Assembly (NCBI GenBank): GCA_949358305.1
Contig: OX442314.1
Coordinates: forward strand, 4,591,087 to 4,655,086
Source of the DNA: Strigamia acuminata
Lineage: Eukaryota; Arthropoda; Chilopoda; Geophilomorpha; Linotaeniidae
DNA: 64,000 bases
Direction: 5' to 3'
Shown one piece after another: positions 53,441 to 64,000 of this stretch (positions within the stretch are counted from its first letter, which is position 1; each line of letters opens with the position of its first letter). A program made the translations under genes and the position numbers. The notes under the pieces were generated by a model. That model was not told where the DNA came from, made no database searches, and worked only from the letters and a program-made list of their open reading frames with translations.

Positions 53441-53957
53441 TAAAGTCGAAACTCTTTATAACAAATCGCAAGGGACCCGAAAAATCAATTCGTTATAACG
53501 AAAGTTCGTTAAAACAAATTAGCTGAAAAAAAAATTACATTTCATCATAAACAACATTATATATTCATAAATTCATGTTAGCTTTATCCCAATTCTTAAA
53601 AATTGTTGAAATTGTAAAACGGGACAAATTAAACTCAACTGCCACAATTGATGGCTTCTTGTCCTGAATCAAAATTTCCTTTCATTTGCCAGCCATTTTA
53701 AAACAGAAAATTTATTATTTTTTCTAATGTTCTAAACATAGGCATAGGATTTTGTGACTCGTGATCAGATTTGAAAATTCTTTATAACAAGGCGTTGTGA
53801 GTATTGCAGTGTACGTAAAACCTTGTTTGTTATAACGAATAATTCGTTATATTGAAATTCGATTCAATATATTAAGAATTTTTAACATGGTCATTTTTAA
53901 CGATTCGTTAAACCGATAATTCGTTATATCGTGATTCGTTACAAAGAGTTTCGACTG
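53441..53957 (-). mobile_element. pogo-like DNA transposon remnant (copy B intron)
   Basis: Ends GTCGAAACTCTTTATAAC and TTACAAAGAGTTTCGACTG are inverted. On the minus strand near 53700 a frame reads MAGK then, past a stop, KEILIQDKKPSIVAVEFN and STIFKNW, the pattern of the pogo/CENP-B N-terminal helix-turn-helix. Confidence 0.62.
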
Positions 53958-54050
53958 TACTTCCAAGAGCCTAAAAGGTAAGAAAGAGATGATTAATTAA
54001 TTATATCATTGATAATCAGAACTAAAAGGTGATTGATTAGTTCAATGTCT

Positions 54051-54590
54051 TGTGACTGGATATGGTCTTACCCGCACAGTATATGAATTTACTACACGGG
54101 TGGGACGCATACATCACGTAAAGACGATACAGAGACCCCAGATTGTTGGGTTTTGGCCTTTAATCGTTGTCTAGGGGTTTAGGTCTCTCGTCTCACTGTA
54201 TGGAGTGCTGTTAGGCACACTACACTGGCAACCGTCCCATCGCACACAGGACGTGAGTCCCATGGGCGACGTGGTCGGTTACGTCGGACGAACATGCTGC
54301 CGCACTTTTCTCTTACAGCCCATGTGGCCACTCACGGAGGCTGTGGCAGGCACATCTTCTTGCCACTGAGCGTCACAGTGGTGAATGGTGAGAGTGGCAG
54401 AGTCAGCAATTGTCTCTGCTGTGGTTAGGATCGTGGCAGCTCATCCTCGGCTCTCCCAGCAACGTCTCTCTCTTACCACACCACTTTCTCCTCCCCTGCT
54501 AAGCCAGTCCACTCCGTGAGGGGGACGGCTTGGGGCCACTAGGCGGTGTGTGGAGTGACGCCAGTCACCTAGGGTGGCCAAGCGGTCACA
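54051..54590 (+). repeat. Solo LTR-like repeat, 540 bp
   Basis: Termini TGTGACTGG and AGCGGTCACA, with a 4-bp target duplication GTCT (54047-54050, 54591-54594). Copy A has the empty site (near 27040). Confidence 0.82.
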
Positions 54591-55003
54591 GTCTCTAATG
54601 TTTATTCTGGCGGCAGTTCTCAGCATATGTTGTAGGGATGTCAATAAATTTGTCTGGGTTGCATATCTGTTTTTCACAAGCACAACAGTCATTTTTAAAT
54701 TTACCCAATAAATATGCCAACCAATAGGAGTTTGTTGTAAGTTTTTGTAAACGAAGTATTATCATATTCTGTTGAACTGATAACGTATCCATGTAAATTA
54801 CCTGTGTTAACTTGTGAACAATAACCAAATGGAAGTAGGACAAGACTCGTTGCTATGTTTAGTATTGTTGTGTATCCATAATAATGCTGTAAATATATAT
54901 TTTATACACTTTGTATTGTAAGTTTTTTAAATTTGTATACCTTGCTCAACCCGTCTTTAACACTCATTATTCGATGGATATTTAGGGTCTTCCAAATATC
55001 TTC

Positions 55004-57131
55004 TTACGACAATTTATTGTTGACCAATTGCCATGGCAATATGTTATTGCAAGTTTTCTTTGTCTGTTTGAGTATCTGCAACCTGGCTAGTTCCATCTCA
55101 TCACTGCGATTTTCACCACAGAGTGTGACGGTTGGAAACTCCATGTAGCGCCGTTGATCTATGGTAATGATTTTTGATATGGGTTCTTCAAGGTAGTAGT
55201 TTAAACGAATGTGCAACAAGTATAGAGTGAATCCTGCACTAATTAAAACGAACATGAATTTAAACTTTCTTAAAACTCCGTTAGTTTTGATTTTCTCTTC
55301 ACTCTCAGTGACTTCTTTTTTGGATTTTTCATAAAGTTGTCGAATATCCTCAAGGTTGGTAGTTTTGCGCGTAGTTGTTACAACGAAATACAAATACCAT
55401 GTGATTTCAGGTAATGAAAGTAACGATAAGCCGAGAAATAGTCCCAAATTGCCGCCTAAATCAGATAGTAAAGCAATAATGTCGTAAGTGAACCGCTCTT
55501 GATACATGTTGACTTTCTCATTGGTTAGTGCTAAAGTGAAAGACATTATTTTTTTATCATCTGCTTTGCCGGAGTCTGTGTAGGGTGTAAAAGCCATTTG
55601 ATGGCACGGAGGTCGACAATCACAAGTAGTAATTGGGTCTGTGGTGTCAATTAATTTATTGACTATGCCATACTGATGGTTTACAGCAGCTGACCATTCA
55701 CAAAGTGGTAAGTTCATCTTCAGAAAAGGAAATCTTAAAAAAAAAAATTAATAAAATTAGTTTGGTTTGTTCAGTGGATTTGATTTGAGCAAAAATGCAG
55801 TGCTTAAGTTTGTTTGATTTACCAAAAATCATTAGCATCACTTGTTAGTAAATTAAACAAATTGATCATAAAATGTCATTTCTTGGGTTAAGTAGGAAGA
55901 AATTGCTTTTACCTGCAGGTTAGATTGTTTTCTAATCTTTTGAACAAGCACTTTTGGTAGCAACCTCTGTATTCATTTTCACTTGAGCACGGGCGTTTTG
56001 ATGAATTGAGAAACACGTACTGAAATATAAAGATGACTTAGAATAGTTGTTTCATTTTAATTGAGTTTAAATTTTACTTTGTCGTAACTCAAATTGATTT
56101 TCACTGCTGTACCACTGGCTTTATTTATGTAAAAGTAAATTTTTCCAAAATTATATACTGATAGCCTAATCTATAAGTTAGAAAAAGAAAAAAAATTTTG
56201 TTTATCTTGTTGCTATTTGATTGTAATTGTTTTTATATTACCCTGAACGTAACTATTGGGCAGACGTCTTCATAAAACTTTTCAAAATTCACTGTTAGTA
56301 GTTTTCCAACAAAAGATTTACTAGAATTCTTATCTGAACACAGTGAAAAGAAGATTAATTTAGTTTTAGGCATAATAAGTTTTGTACTCAATACAATTTC
56401 AGATAGCGGATATCGAATGGACAATACGGTCATCATTACAGTAAAATGACAGCGCCAAGCTTTAACAATATTAAGTTCATTGGGTCATGCTGTTAAGCGA
56501 ACACAGCAAGGCAATTAATTAATCACTTACGAAATCGAAATGCTGAGCACATTCCAAATGTGCTGTCCATTTCCTCCCGGACAAAGCTTTTGTTTGAATA
56601 TCCCTTTAGAAGTGTAAATGATTAGATTTTATTCTTTATGAAAATTTTTGATTTTTGCTTTTCTTTTACTTTCATTTTGATGCTCACTATTTCAGGTGTC
56701 AAATTAGTTGCTTTCCAAACTTCGTTCATTTTGTAGGTTGGGCTTGCCATCAGAGTTTTCATCATGTTTATGCAATGTAATGGATGAATTCGACCTGATT
56801 TATCTAATTCACTACTCTTATTCCAAAGCCTGGCCATTTCTTTTGTATTCGTACTGCAGATTGCAACGTATGGTAAAACGATGTCATCTGATCTACTCGA
56901 TACATCAACAGCCGTAGGATAACTTAAGTAATACATTACTCTGTTGTATGTCTGATAAGTGAGAATGCATGTGCAAAATAATAACAAAAGAAGCCATAAA
57001 GCGTGAATCTTGCTCCAACGTCGTTTCTTGTTAATGAAATCATTTAAACCAGTTAAACCGCAGATCGGTTTGTTCGCATCTTCTCTCATTAATTGATGAA
57101 CTGTCAGACGTAGTTTTCTGTTCATTTTCAT
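55004..57131 (-). CDS. Channel copy B: DEG/ENaC unit 1 plus TM1 of unit 2, truncated by a stop
   Basis: Exons: 57131-56670 (154 codons, MKMNRKLRLTV...), 56603-56531 (73 nt), 56459-56242 (218 nt), 56019-55913 (107 nt), 55733-55004. All splice sites and phases fit, including the exon 3 acceptor (TTAAAG) that copy A lacks. Unit 1 is complete: T-G in place of His-Gly, TM1, Cys-rich ectodomain, CDCRPPC, and TM2 with GLFLGLSLLSL. Unit 2 TM1 and its EFPTVTLCGEN signature follow, then TAA at 55006-55004 where copy A has a Leu codon. The product would be a complete single channel unit with a third membrane segment. The remaining 63 bases of the exon up to the donor at 54941 are still recognisable. Identity to copy A is high throughout. 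Confidence 0.78.
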
Positions 57132-57139
57132 TCCTTAGG

Positions 57140-57370
57140 TTATTCGCACAACAAATGAGTATATGGATTGAGTGGTTAATAATTACATTTATGATGTTGA
57201 CAAATGTGAATATCAACTTGTGAGTTTTGAAACCTGTACGCAGAAGAGATATTGTGCGTTTTTGAATTGAGTTGGTTGTTTCTGCTGTCGACTTTTGCTG
57301 AGTTCAAGGTGAACTGACAACACGTGTGTATTCATACATAGTTTCCCAGCAACATACTGGTTGATTATAG
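57140..57370 (-). promoter_or_regulatory. Conserved upstream region of copy B
   Basis: Shares the GAGTTCAAGGTGAACTGACA module and the CACGTGTGTATTCATACATA stretch with the two copies upstream of gene A. Likely promoter-proximal. No clear TATA box was assigned. Confidence 0.5.
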
Positions 57371-57930
57371 ATAAGTATAGTTCTCTATTCGCTGCGTGCT
57401 AATCAGGCATTTCAGGAGTTAATTGGATAAAAATGAGTTGAATTATTGATGTTGTGACACGGAAAACCAAGAAATACTGATATTGACTGTTGGAACTTTG
57501 TGCAGTACAGTAAATGTCCAATAAGCGTTTTCAAAATATTTTAATCCGTTATTTTAAGATTTATCTTGAGATTTAACTCGTTTAAAATATCTATTAAAAA
57601 AAATACCCTATTTTCCCGGTTAAGAGTCGCCCTCGAATTGTAGCCGCCCTCGAATAATAAAAATAAATAATAAAAAAACACTATTAATAATAACACTAAT
57701 AATAGTTACAATAAGTTGAATATATCTGCCATATATGACTTTTTTGTGTGGGGACTGTCTCGACGTTTTCGCGGATACAGTTGTCGCGTACTACTTGGTA
57801 TAGGTTTAAGTAGCTAACATGTGATACTTTACCTGTGATCTACTTTATGCAAATACCCAAATAAATACTAAATGTATGTAAATGAACAAAAGGTTTTATT
57901 CAATAGGCTTGAAGGCCTTAAAATACACTC
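57371..57930. other. Unassigned AT-rich DNA
   Basis: No gene is seen. A short direct repeat, GCCCTCGAAT, occurs twice near 57632-57655, the kind of motif found in decayed DNA transposons. Confidence 0.4.
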
Positions 57931-58285
57931 ACAAGGGGAGAGCACCAATAAGCTATCACAGATTGTTGTAATATTAAACAAGAAGGATTGTTATATCATG
58001 CTGAATGAGACCCTAAAATAATTTCATTCCATAAACAGCCAACAATGCAAACAATGAGCTGAAAGTTGGCACTATTTTGTCTGTGTATACATCAAATCTG
58101 AGCAATCAGGCCTAGTGTATGAATACTGTAAACAACAGTTGCTAGGTAAAAAATAGTTCCAAGATCCAAGTTCAATTTTATCATTTGAGATTCAATGATG
58201 TCATTTCCTCTTTTGATATCACATGACATATGACATCAGAACTTTGTTCAACAACATGACTGTCTTCATGAAGACAATAATAGTT

Positions 58286-58356
58286 TGTAGTGGTGGTCCA
58301 GTGGTTCAGGTAATGGACTAGGAATCTTTCCACACAGGTTCAAATCCTGCTGTCTG
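58286..58356 (+). other. tRNA-like segment, left arm
   Basis: A-box-like TGGTCCAGTGG (58294-58304) and B-box GGTTCAAATCC (58337-58347) are at tRNA spacing. The acceptor stem does not pair and the anticodon arm is poor, so this is tRNA-derived and not a functional tRNA. Confidence 0.6.
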
Positions 58357-58535
58357 TGAAAATTTTTTACTTTAATTTTTTAATTTTTTTTAGCAGTAAT
58401 TTTAATGTTTGTAATTTTATGTTTGTTAAAAAATTAAAATTAATTAATTAAAAGTTTTCTAAAAACAAACATAAAATTACAAACATTAAAATTACTGCTA
58501 AAAAAAATTAAAAAATTAAAGTAAAAACTTTTCAC

Positions 58536-58606
58536 AGACAGCAGGATTTGAACCTGTGTGGAAAGATTCCTAGTCCATTACCTGAACCACTGGACCACCA
58601 CTACAA
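58536..58606 (-). other. tRNA-like segment, right arm
   Basis: Mirror of the left-arm segment: B-box 58554-58544, A-box 58597-58587 on the minus strand. Transcription from the two arms would converge. Confidence 0.6.
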
Positions 58607-59333
58607 ACTATTATTGTCTTCATGAAGACAGTCATGTTGTTGAACAAAGTTCTGATGTCATATGTCATGTGATATCAAAAGAGGAAATGACATCATTGAA
58701 TCTCAAATGATAAAATTGAACTTGGATCTTGGAACTATTTTTTACCTAGCAACTGTTGTTTACAGTATTCATACACTAGGCCTGATTGCTCAGATTTGAT
58801 GTATACACAGACAAAATAGTGCCAACTTTCAGCTCATTGTTTGCATTGTTGGCTGTTTATGGAATGAAATTATTTTAGGGTCTCATTCAACATGATATAA
58901 CAATCCTTCTTGTTTAATATTACAACAATCTGTGATAGCTTATTGGTGCTCTCCCCTTGTCAGTTATATTCTAAAGTCGACTTGGTCAGAGTTGAACAAA
59001 GTGATGTGTTCTTTGGTCTCGATGAATTGTTATAAAAGTTGTGATAAGTGGAAGTCGGTCAAGAAGCAGCCATGTTATACGGTAAAATTAACATAAGTGA
59101 TTTATTAATCGAAAGTAATACAGGGGGCGCTGCGGAAAGCAGACGCGTCATGAAATATGCATAAACAAAATGGAGTTCGGACACTCCAGTATCCCCTTAA
59201 TTGAAGACAACCAGGGAATCAATTACAAAGGCAAACTAAAAACATTTAAGGTTAAACAATGAAATCAAAATGTAACAAAAGATTAATAAAAGGTTTACAA
59301 CAATAAAAACGAATCAATTCAATTATCACAATT

Positions 59334-62300
59334 TCACGGAAAACCATAGAATTTAGTTTTGTTCTTGACTCGAGTTGAAGGAGGCCTACAAGTGACCCGC
59401 GGAGGCAATTGCTGAGCAGGTTGAGGAACACGAGGCATCGGTGGCGGAGAAGGCGGCAACGGTGGCAGCGCAGGGAGCAACGGCGCAGGCAAAAGTGGTG
59501 GCGGCGGGGTTGCAGGCGCGTCAGGCAAGTTCTGGTTAGGCGCGGGCATTACCAGCTGAGTTTGAGGTTGAGGCAGGACGACAGGCGGAACCAAACATGC
59601 AGTTTGTGGCATTACGAATGGGCCCGAGCTGCATTCATCCCCTTCAATTGGGAGAGGTGGTCCAATTGTCGCACGCTTCCGCAACTGGTCAATGTGACGA
59701 GACCACAACACTCCGGACGCAATTTCGATAACGTACGTGGTCGAAGAAACCTTCTCCTTCACGACTCCCGGAATCCACTTTTCAGTATGTCTATAATCCC
59801 GGGCGAAAACGGCGTCTCCGACTTCGAAACTCCTCGCTGTTTCCAGCAGGACTGCTGGTGGTAGTAGGCGAGGATTTAGGAGATGCAGGCGAGTTTGCAT
59901 TGTCCGGTGATAGAATTCCTCGGCCGGGGTTCGTTTAGTCGTTGCATGTGTCGTCGTTCTATACGAAAAAAGAAATTGTCGAAGTGAGTCAGCAAGGGAA
60001 AAGCGCAAATCGATGAATTTTTCCATTTGTCGTTTGAATGTGCCGACAAAGCCTTCCACTGCGCCGTTCGTAGCGGGGTGGTACGGCGAAGAGAAGGTGT
60101 GACGGATGCCATTTTCTTCCAGAAAGTCTTTAAATTCACTCGACGTAAACTGGGGTCCATTATCCGAATGGACGTGAATTGGCAAGCCGTGTTGGCAAAA
60201 CCAATCTTCTAAAACAGCAATAGTCGCGGCTGCCGTGGTCGACGTCATCGTACGCACTTCACACCATTTGGACTTCGCATCAACTCCCAGCAAGAACATT
60301 TTGCCGAAGAATGGGCCGGCAAAATCAATGTGTAGGCGGCCCCAAACCTCGTTAGGAATTGGCCATCGGATAGTGTTCGTACGAGGCGGATCGGGCAGCG
60401 CTCGTTGGCAGGCATCGCAGCTTCTCACAGTCCGTTCAATGTCAACGTCAATGGCTGGCCACCAGACTGTTGACCGTGCCAAAGATTTGGTCCTCACGAT
60501 GCCAAAGTGGCCTGCGTGCAACTCGAGGGGAGGATCGACGCACGCAAGTCCGCAGGAACAACTAATCTGTCGTGGAGAAAAAGAAATTCGTTATAAATCG
60601 AAAAAGCATCTCGGTGCTTGTAAAAATCCCGCAGTTCCGGTGCCTTCGTTGGCCATCCATTGCGCACACAGAGAAGCACCTGTTGTAAAAGAGGGTCCGC
60701 TGCGTACGCGGATTGCAAGGCAGGTTTTGAGGCAGGAAAATCTGAAACTGAGACCGAAAATAAAGCGTTAATGTCAAAATCACAGTCTTTCGAAGTGTCG
60801 ACGACAGGTTGCGGGTTGCGAGATAGGCCGTCCGCGATCGCGTTGTCCACAGCAGGCAGATGCTCGATTTGGTAGTCATAAGCGGACAGGAAAATTGCCC
60901 ACCTGTGCAATCGAGCTGCAACGATCTGATTGCAACCCTTTTTTGTCGCCGAAAATCGATACGAGCGGTTTATGGTCCGTTCGCAAAACAAAACGACGAC
61001 CAAAAAGGTAATGGTGAAACTTTCTGACGCCATAAATGATGGCATAACCTTCCCGCTCGATCTGCGCGTAGTTGCGTTGAGCGGCTGACAACAACGATGA
61101 AGCAAATGCTATTGGTTGGTGCTGTCCAGTCTTGTCACGATGCGATAAAAATGCGCCGACGCCGACAGGTGAAGCGTCCACAGTCAGGAACACTTCTTCT
61201 TTCTGGTTGTAATGCACGAGAGCCGAATCGACGGAGACCGACTCACGCACCTTCAGCCACGTCTTCTCGTGGACGTCCAACCATTCCCACTTCGTATCAT
61301 CACGAGTGAGTCGGTACAGCGGTTCAAGCAGAGTCGACAAGTTGCTGATAAAACGGCCGTAGTAATTAACAAGGCCTATGAAGGATTTAAGTGAAGTCAC
61401 GTCGGTGGGCCAACCAGCATTGCGTAACGGCGCCAACTTAGATTCGATCGGAGAAATCCCGTACTTCGAGATGCGGAGGCCGAGGAAGTCGACAGAGTCA
61501 CACAACAATTTGCACTTGCCTCGATTCAATGTTAAATTCGCTCCGTCAAAGGCGCCGAGTAATGCGTCCAAATTCACCAGATGATCCGAGTTCGTTGGGC
61601 CCGTAACCGCCGAGTCGTCGATAAAAGGCTGCGTGTTGCCAACGTCCGCTGTCAGGATGTCCATCGTGCGTTGAAATAATGCAGGAGCGGTTGAAATCCC
61701 GTAAAAAAGTCTATTAACCAAAAACAAACCCAAATGAGTGTTTATCGTACATAATTCGGAACTGGCAGCGGTCAAACGCAGTTGGTTGTAGGCGTGGTTC
61801 ATGTCAAGGGTCGAATACGACTCTCCCCCCGACAAATTTGCAGCCACGTCGGCGAACAACGGCAACGGATATGAACAAGGGAGAACCGCCTTATTGACAG
61901 TCCGGTTGTAACATCCGGCTATTTTTATGGAGCCGTCCGCCTTCTTGACGTGCATAATCGGGGTCGCCCAACGTCAGGAGGCGACTGGCGTGATGATCCC
62001 GAGCGCTTGCAAACGTCTGAGTTCCACTTCGAGAGCTGGCTTGACGGCGAGTGGCACCGGGTACGCTTTCAAAAAAATCGGATTAAAATTCGGGTCGATG
62101 TCAATACTCACCGGTGCCACGTTGTAGCATCCAATCTCGTCCCGGAAAACGTTCGCGTGCCTCTGCAAAATAGATTCAAGTTCATTTTTATCTTCCTTGC
62201 TCGCCGAGCAGCGTGGAGCAGCATCTTCAGCTGCCGCAGCCTTGCGGGAAGCCAATCCACACGCAGGGGCAGCAATAATCGACGGCGAAAGCGGCTCGTC

Positions 62301-62867
62301 GCGCGGCGCAGGCAGCGGTTCCGTGTCGCAAGTTGGAGCGACGGCGGATGTGGAATCTGGTTCAGGATCGAGTGGATGCTTGGCTCGCCGGCGAATCGCA
62401 CGTTTGCGAGCTGACTTCGATGGAACTCCCGGCTTGGCTTGATAAACAACAGTGCGCAGCGCTGCACCAGCGACGTCGAGGAGACCGAAAATATCCATCC
62501 AATCGCGGCCTAGCAACGGGACTTGGCCGTGCTCATTCACACACAACGGTAGAGTGAACGATTTTCCGTCGTATTCCACAGGAACAGTGCACACACCCGC
62601 CATTGGCAAAGCGTGGCCGTCGTACGATGACAGTTCTGTACCGAGCGATTGAAGTGGAAAACTCGAAAAGTGCTTTACGTACATCTCGCGACTAACGATC
62701 GTCGCTCCCGCTCCGGTGTCGATTTCCATCCAGAGGAGAATTTCTGCAATACGAAGCTCCAGTACCAAGGGTTTGGTGTGTCGGAGAGCCACTGCGTTCA
62801 CCGAGTTCGGGGTTTGCAGTTCCTTCGTGCGGACGGCGTAAAACGTCAATTTTCGAGGTGCTGACAT
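59334..62867 (-). pseudogene. pol: E4 pol: protease, reverse transcriptase, RNase H, integrase, broken
   Basis: The protease segment reads MEIDTGAGATIVSREMY. A TGA near 61969 interrupts the frame just before WATPIMHVKKADGSIKI at the start of RT; the RT box is QPFIDDSAVTG. RNase H shows LTVDASPVGVGAFLSH and LRTDHKPLVSIF. A frameshift near 60950 and another near 60510 separate the tether and integrase (HAGHFGIV, CDACQRA; D, D, E in LHIDFAGPF, SDNGPQFTS, NGAVEGFVG). The tail is Pro-rich. It is a different gypsy lineage from E1/E2. Confidence 0.88.
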
Positions 62868-63115
62868 CGTCGTGTGATGAGCGCTCGCAGTCGATTTTGT
62901 TGCGCAACAATTGGGCTTAATGTGGCCCTAAACGCCGCAACCGTGGCATTTTGCAGTGCGAAAACGACACTCGTCCTGGCGATGGCCGGTTCTGCCGCAG
63001 TGTTTACACTTTTGTTTTTCGTGCTGCGGCTTCGAGTGGTCCGACTGCTGATGCTGCTGACCGGAGGTGCCCCTCGAGGGACGTTTGATGAGGTAAAACG
63101 GTCCTGTGGCTCTCG
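62868..63115 (-). pseudogene. gag: E4 gag C-terminal remnant with zinc knuckles
   Basis: The minus strand reads CKHCGRTGHRQDEC, a full CCHC knuckle, then CHGCGV, a stop (TAG near 62928), and GHIKPNC, the second knuckle. A TGA upstream near 63119 ends the recognisable frame. Confidence 0.72.
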
Positions 63116-63185
63116 GAAATCAGTGGAAACGCAATTACAAAGTGCGGTTAATTCGCAACACGCGACCGCCATCTTTATTCACCGT

Positions 63186-64000
63186 GAGAACATAAAACAG
63201 TGGTCTGGGTTGAGGCTATATAATCTCAACCCCGATTACAGATCAACAAGGAGAACAAATCTATTATCACAATTGAATAGATTTATTCTTTACAATAAAA
63301 CATAGGCTAAAGTAATGGATAAACAATACCAAACATAACTAAAGTATCGTCGCTTAACAAGCAGACGACGGGAACGCACGTTATCAAGTCGACACAGCCA
63401 ATTGCGGTACAGAACAAGCTTATAGATAAAAATCAAATCAATTGGCTGACCATTCGTAACAATACAAGACAACGCGCTTGTTGTGCTTATTCGGAAATAC
63501 ACAACTGATAAACTTATCGCAAATCGTTCATCGTAAATCAACAAATCCCCCTTCGATGAACTACTTTGCTGCTACAAAAATATGCTCGCACAATGCGTCT
63601 AGTTTTGCGCGAGACAGCCACTTGGTCATAAGATCGGCCACATTAAGGGTTCCCGGGATGTGTCTGATTCGAAAGACACCCTTTTCAAACCAGTCGCGCA
63701 CGAAGTGTAGTTTAACATCTATGTGTTTGTTTGCGCGATTCTCTATGCGATTCTTCGCATATTGGATCGCTGGCATTGAGTCAGCGTATACACACGGTAT
63801 TTCCCGGTTAAACCCATCCACCATCACGTCAGCACCAAATATGCGCTCTAACCAAATTATTTCCTTCACACCGCCTACCACCGCCAAGAATTCGCTCTCC
63901 ATAATGGAAAGTGCAGTGATGGTCTGCTTATGGCAGTTCCAAGAGATCGGGACGCCTCCCAGGTAGATGATGTGCCCACCAAAGCTCCGACGTTTGTCCT
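63186..64000 (-). mobile_element. Ty1/copia retrotransposon, 3' end only
   Basis: Contains the end of a copia polyprotein, a purine tract (AAGGGGGATT) and a probable 3' LTR of about 358 bp (63186-63543, TGTTGATT...to TTCTCA on the minus strand). The rest runs off the right edge. It abuts or interrupts E4 gag. Confidence 0.78.
63561..64000 (-). CDS. pol: copia Pol C-terminal RNase H (partial)
   Basis: The frame is open to the window edge. It reads GGVPISWNCHKQTITALS, SEFLAVVGGVKEIIWLERI, YADSMPAIQYAKNRIENR, KHIDVKLHFVRDWFEKG and VADLMTKWLSRAKLDAL, the standard copia RNase H end (E in the SEFLA box, D in YADS, KHID, ADLMTK). No break is seen in this part. Confidence 0.9.
   Translation of the reverse strand, partial: DKRRSFGGHIIYLGGVPISWNCHKQTITALSIMESEFLAVVGGVKEIIWLERIFGADVMVDGFNREIPCVYADSMPAIQYAKNRIENRANKHIDVKLHFVRDWFEKGVFRIRHIPGTLNVADLMTKWLSRAKLDALCEHIFVAAK

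Larger units (their letters stand above)
50451..54998 (-). pseudogene. Copy B unit-2 exons, downstream of a stop codon
   Basis: Exons match copy A: 54886-54802 (85 nt), 52890-52795 (96 nt), 52263-52154 (110 nt) and 50848-50451. The first three have the same lengths and splice signals as in A. The last has a one-base length difference near 50736-50751 that throws the cysteine motif (NCKQPCK) out of frame with its acceptor, and it reads through A's stop to QFVQSRTA. Because the reading frame already stops at 55004, these exons are translated only by readthrough, alternative splicing or internal starts. TM2 still reads GLALGMSILSL. Confidence 0.7.
57931..58957. mobile_element. Foldback element, two arms of about 500 bp
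   Basis: ACAAGGGGAGAGCACCAATA at 57931 is mirrored at the right end, and the arms match almost perfectly to a loop of about 30 bases near 58433-58459. Each arm contains a tRNA-like segment. The near-identity of the arms implies recent origin or ongoing correction. No target duplication was identified. Confidence 0.9.
58958..63185 (-). mobile_element. E4: decayed Ty3/gypsy element
   Basis: A probable 3' LTR lies at 58958-59183 (TGTCCG to TGACA on the minus strand), preceded by a purine-rich AAGGGG tract. Pol (62867-59334) and a gag end with two zinc knuckles follow to the right, where the copia LTR starts. The 5' LTR is not seen. Stops and frameshifts throughout show an old copy. Confidence 0.75.

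Noticed and set aside
51458-54590. TGGCCAAGCGG as the A-box of a tRNA-derived SINE
   Set aside because: It sits at the wrong end of the repeat, and TG...CA termini with 4-bp duplications fit a solo LTR better.
58286-58606. Functional tRNA genes in the foldback arms
   Set aside because: The A and B boxes are good, but the acceptor stem does not pair and the anticodon arm is weak.

Overview
This is animal nuclear DNA. Coding exons are split by GT-AG introns, most of the sequence is AT-rich and non-coding, and retroelements and DNA transposons are nested several layers deep. A TTAGG-like array and a pickpocket-like sodium channel family make an arthropod the most likely source, but nothing here fixes the species.

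Host genes. Two paralogous minus-strand genes of the DEG/ENaC (pickpocket/ASIC-like) channel family lie at about 19.1-29.6 kb (copy A) and 50.5-57.1 kb (copy B). Their architecture is unusual. One uninterrupted exon (27396-28188 in A, 54941-55733 in B) encodes the second membrane segment of one channel unit, a linker of about 40 residues, then the first membrane segment of a second unit. Further exons supply the second unit's ectodomain and its own second membrane segment. The predicted product is a covalent double subunit (TM1-ecto-TM2-TM1-ecto-TM2). Corresponding exon junctions in the two units share intron phase, so the gene probably arose by tandem duplication and fusion. The copies carry different lesions: A lacks a visible splice acceptor for a unit-1 exon, while B has a stop codon just after unit-2 TM1 and a frameshift in its last exon.

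Retroelements. E1 (1-18480, minus, runs off the left edge) is a Ty3/gypsy element with an AT-hook-bearing Gag, split in its protease region by E5 (4304-13731). E5 is a 9.4-kb element with two apparently identical 1913-bp LTRs, a tRNA-Gln primer site, no gag or pol, and one orphan 494-aa ORF. E2 (33677-45466, plus) is a complete gypsy element related to E1. It has a -1 frameshift site between gag and pol and a third, spliced gene of unknown function (exon 41511-41663 joined to 41946-44636); E1 keeps a matching short first exon. E3 (45474-50219, plus) is a smaller gypsy element inserted 3 bp beyond E2's right target repeat. E4 (about 58.96-63.19 kb, minus) is a decayed gypsy element abutting a Ty1/copia element that runs off the right edge.

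DNA transposons and repeats. Copy A's last large intron holds a nested stack: Tc1-like element, TA-flanked element, 2.3-kb solo LTR, MITE. Elsewhere are a hAT MITE (8-bp target duplication), a MULE-like MITE (9-bp target duplication) carrying the TTAGG-like array, pogo-like remnants at the same place in both paralogs, two intact 540-570-bp solo LTRs in copy B introns, two minisatellites, and a 1-kb near-perfect foldback with a tRNA-like promoter in each arm.
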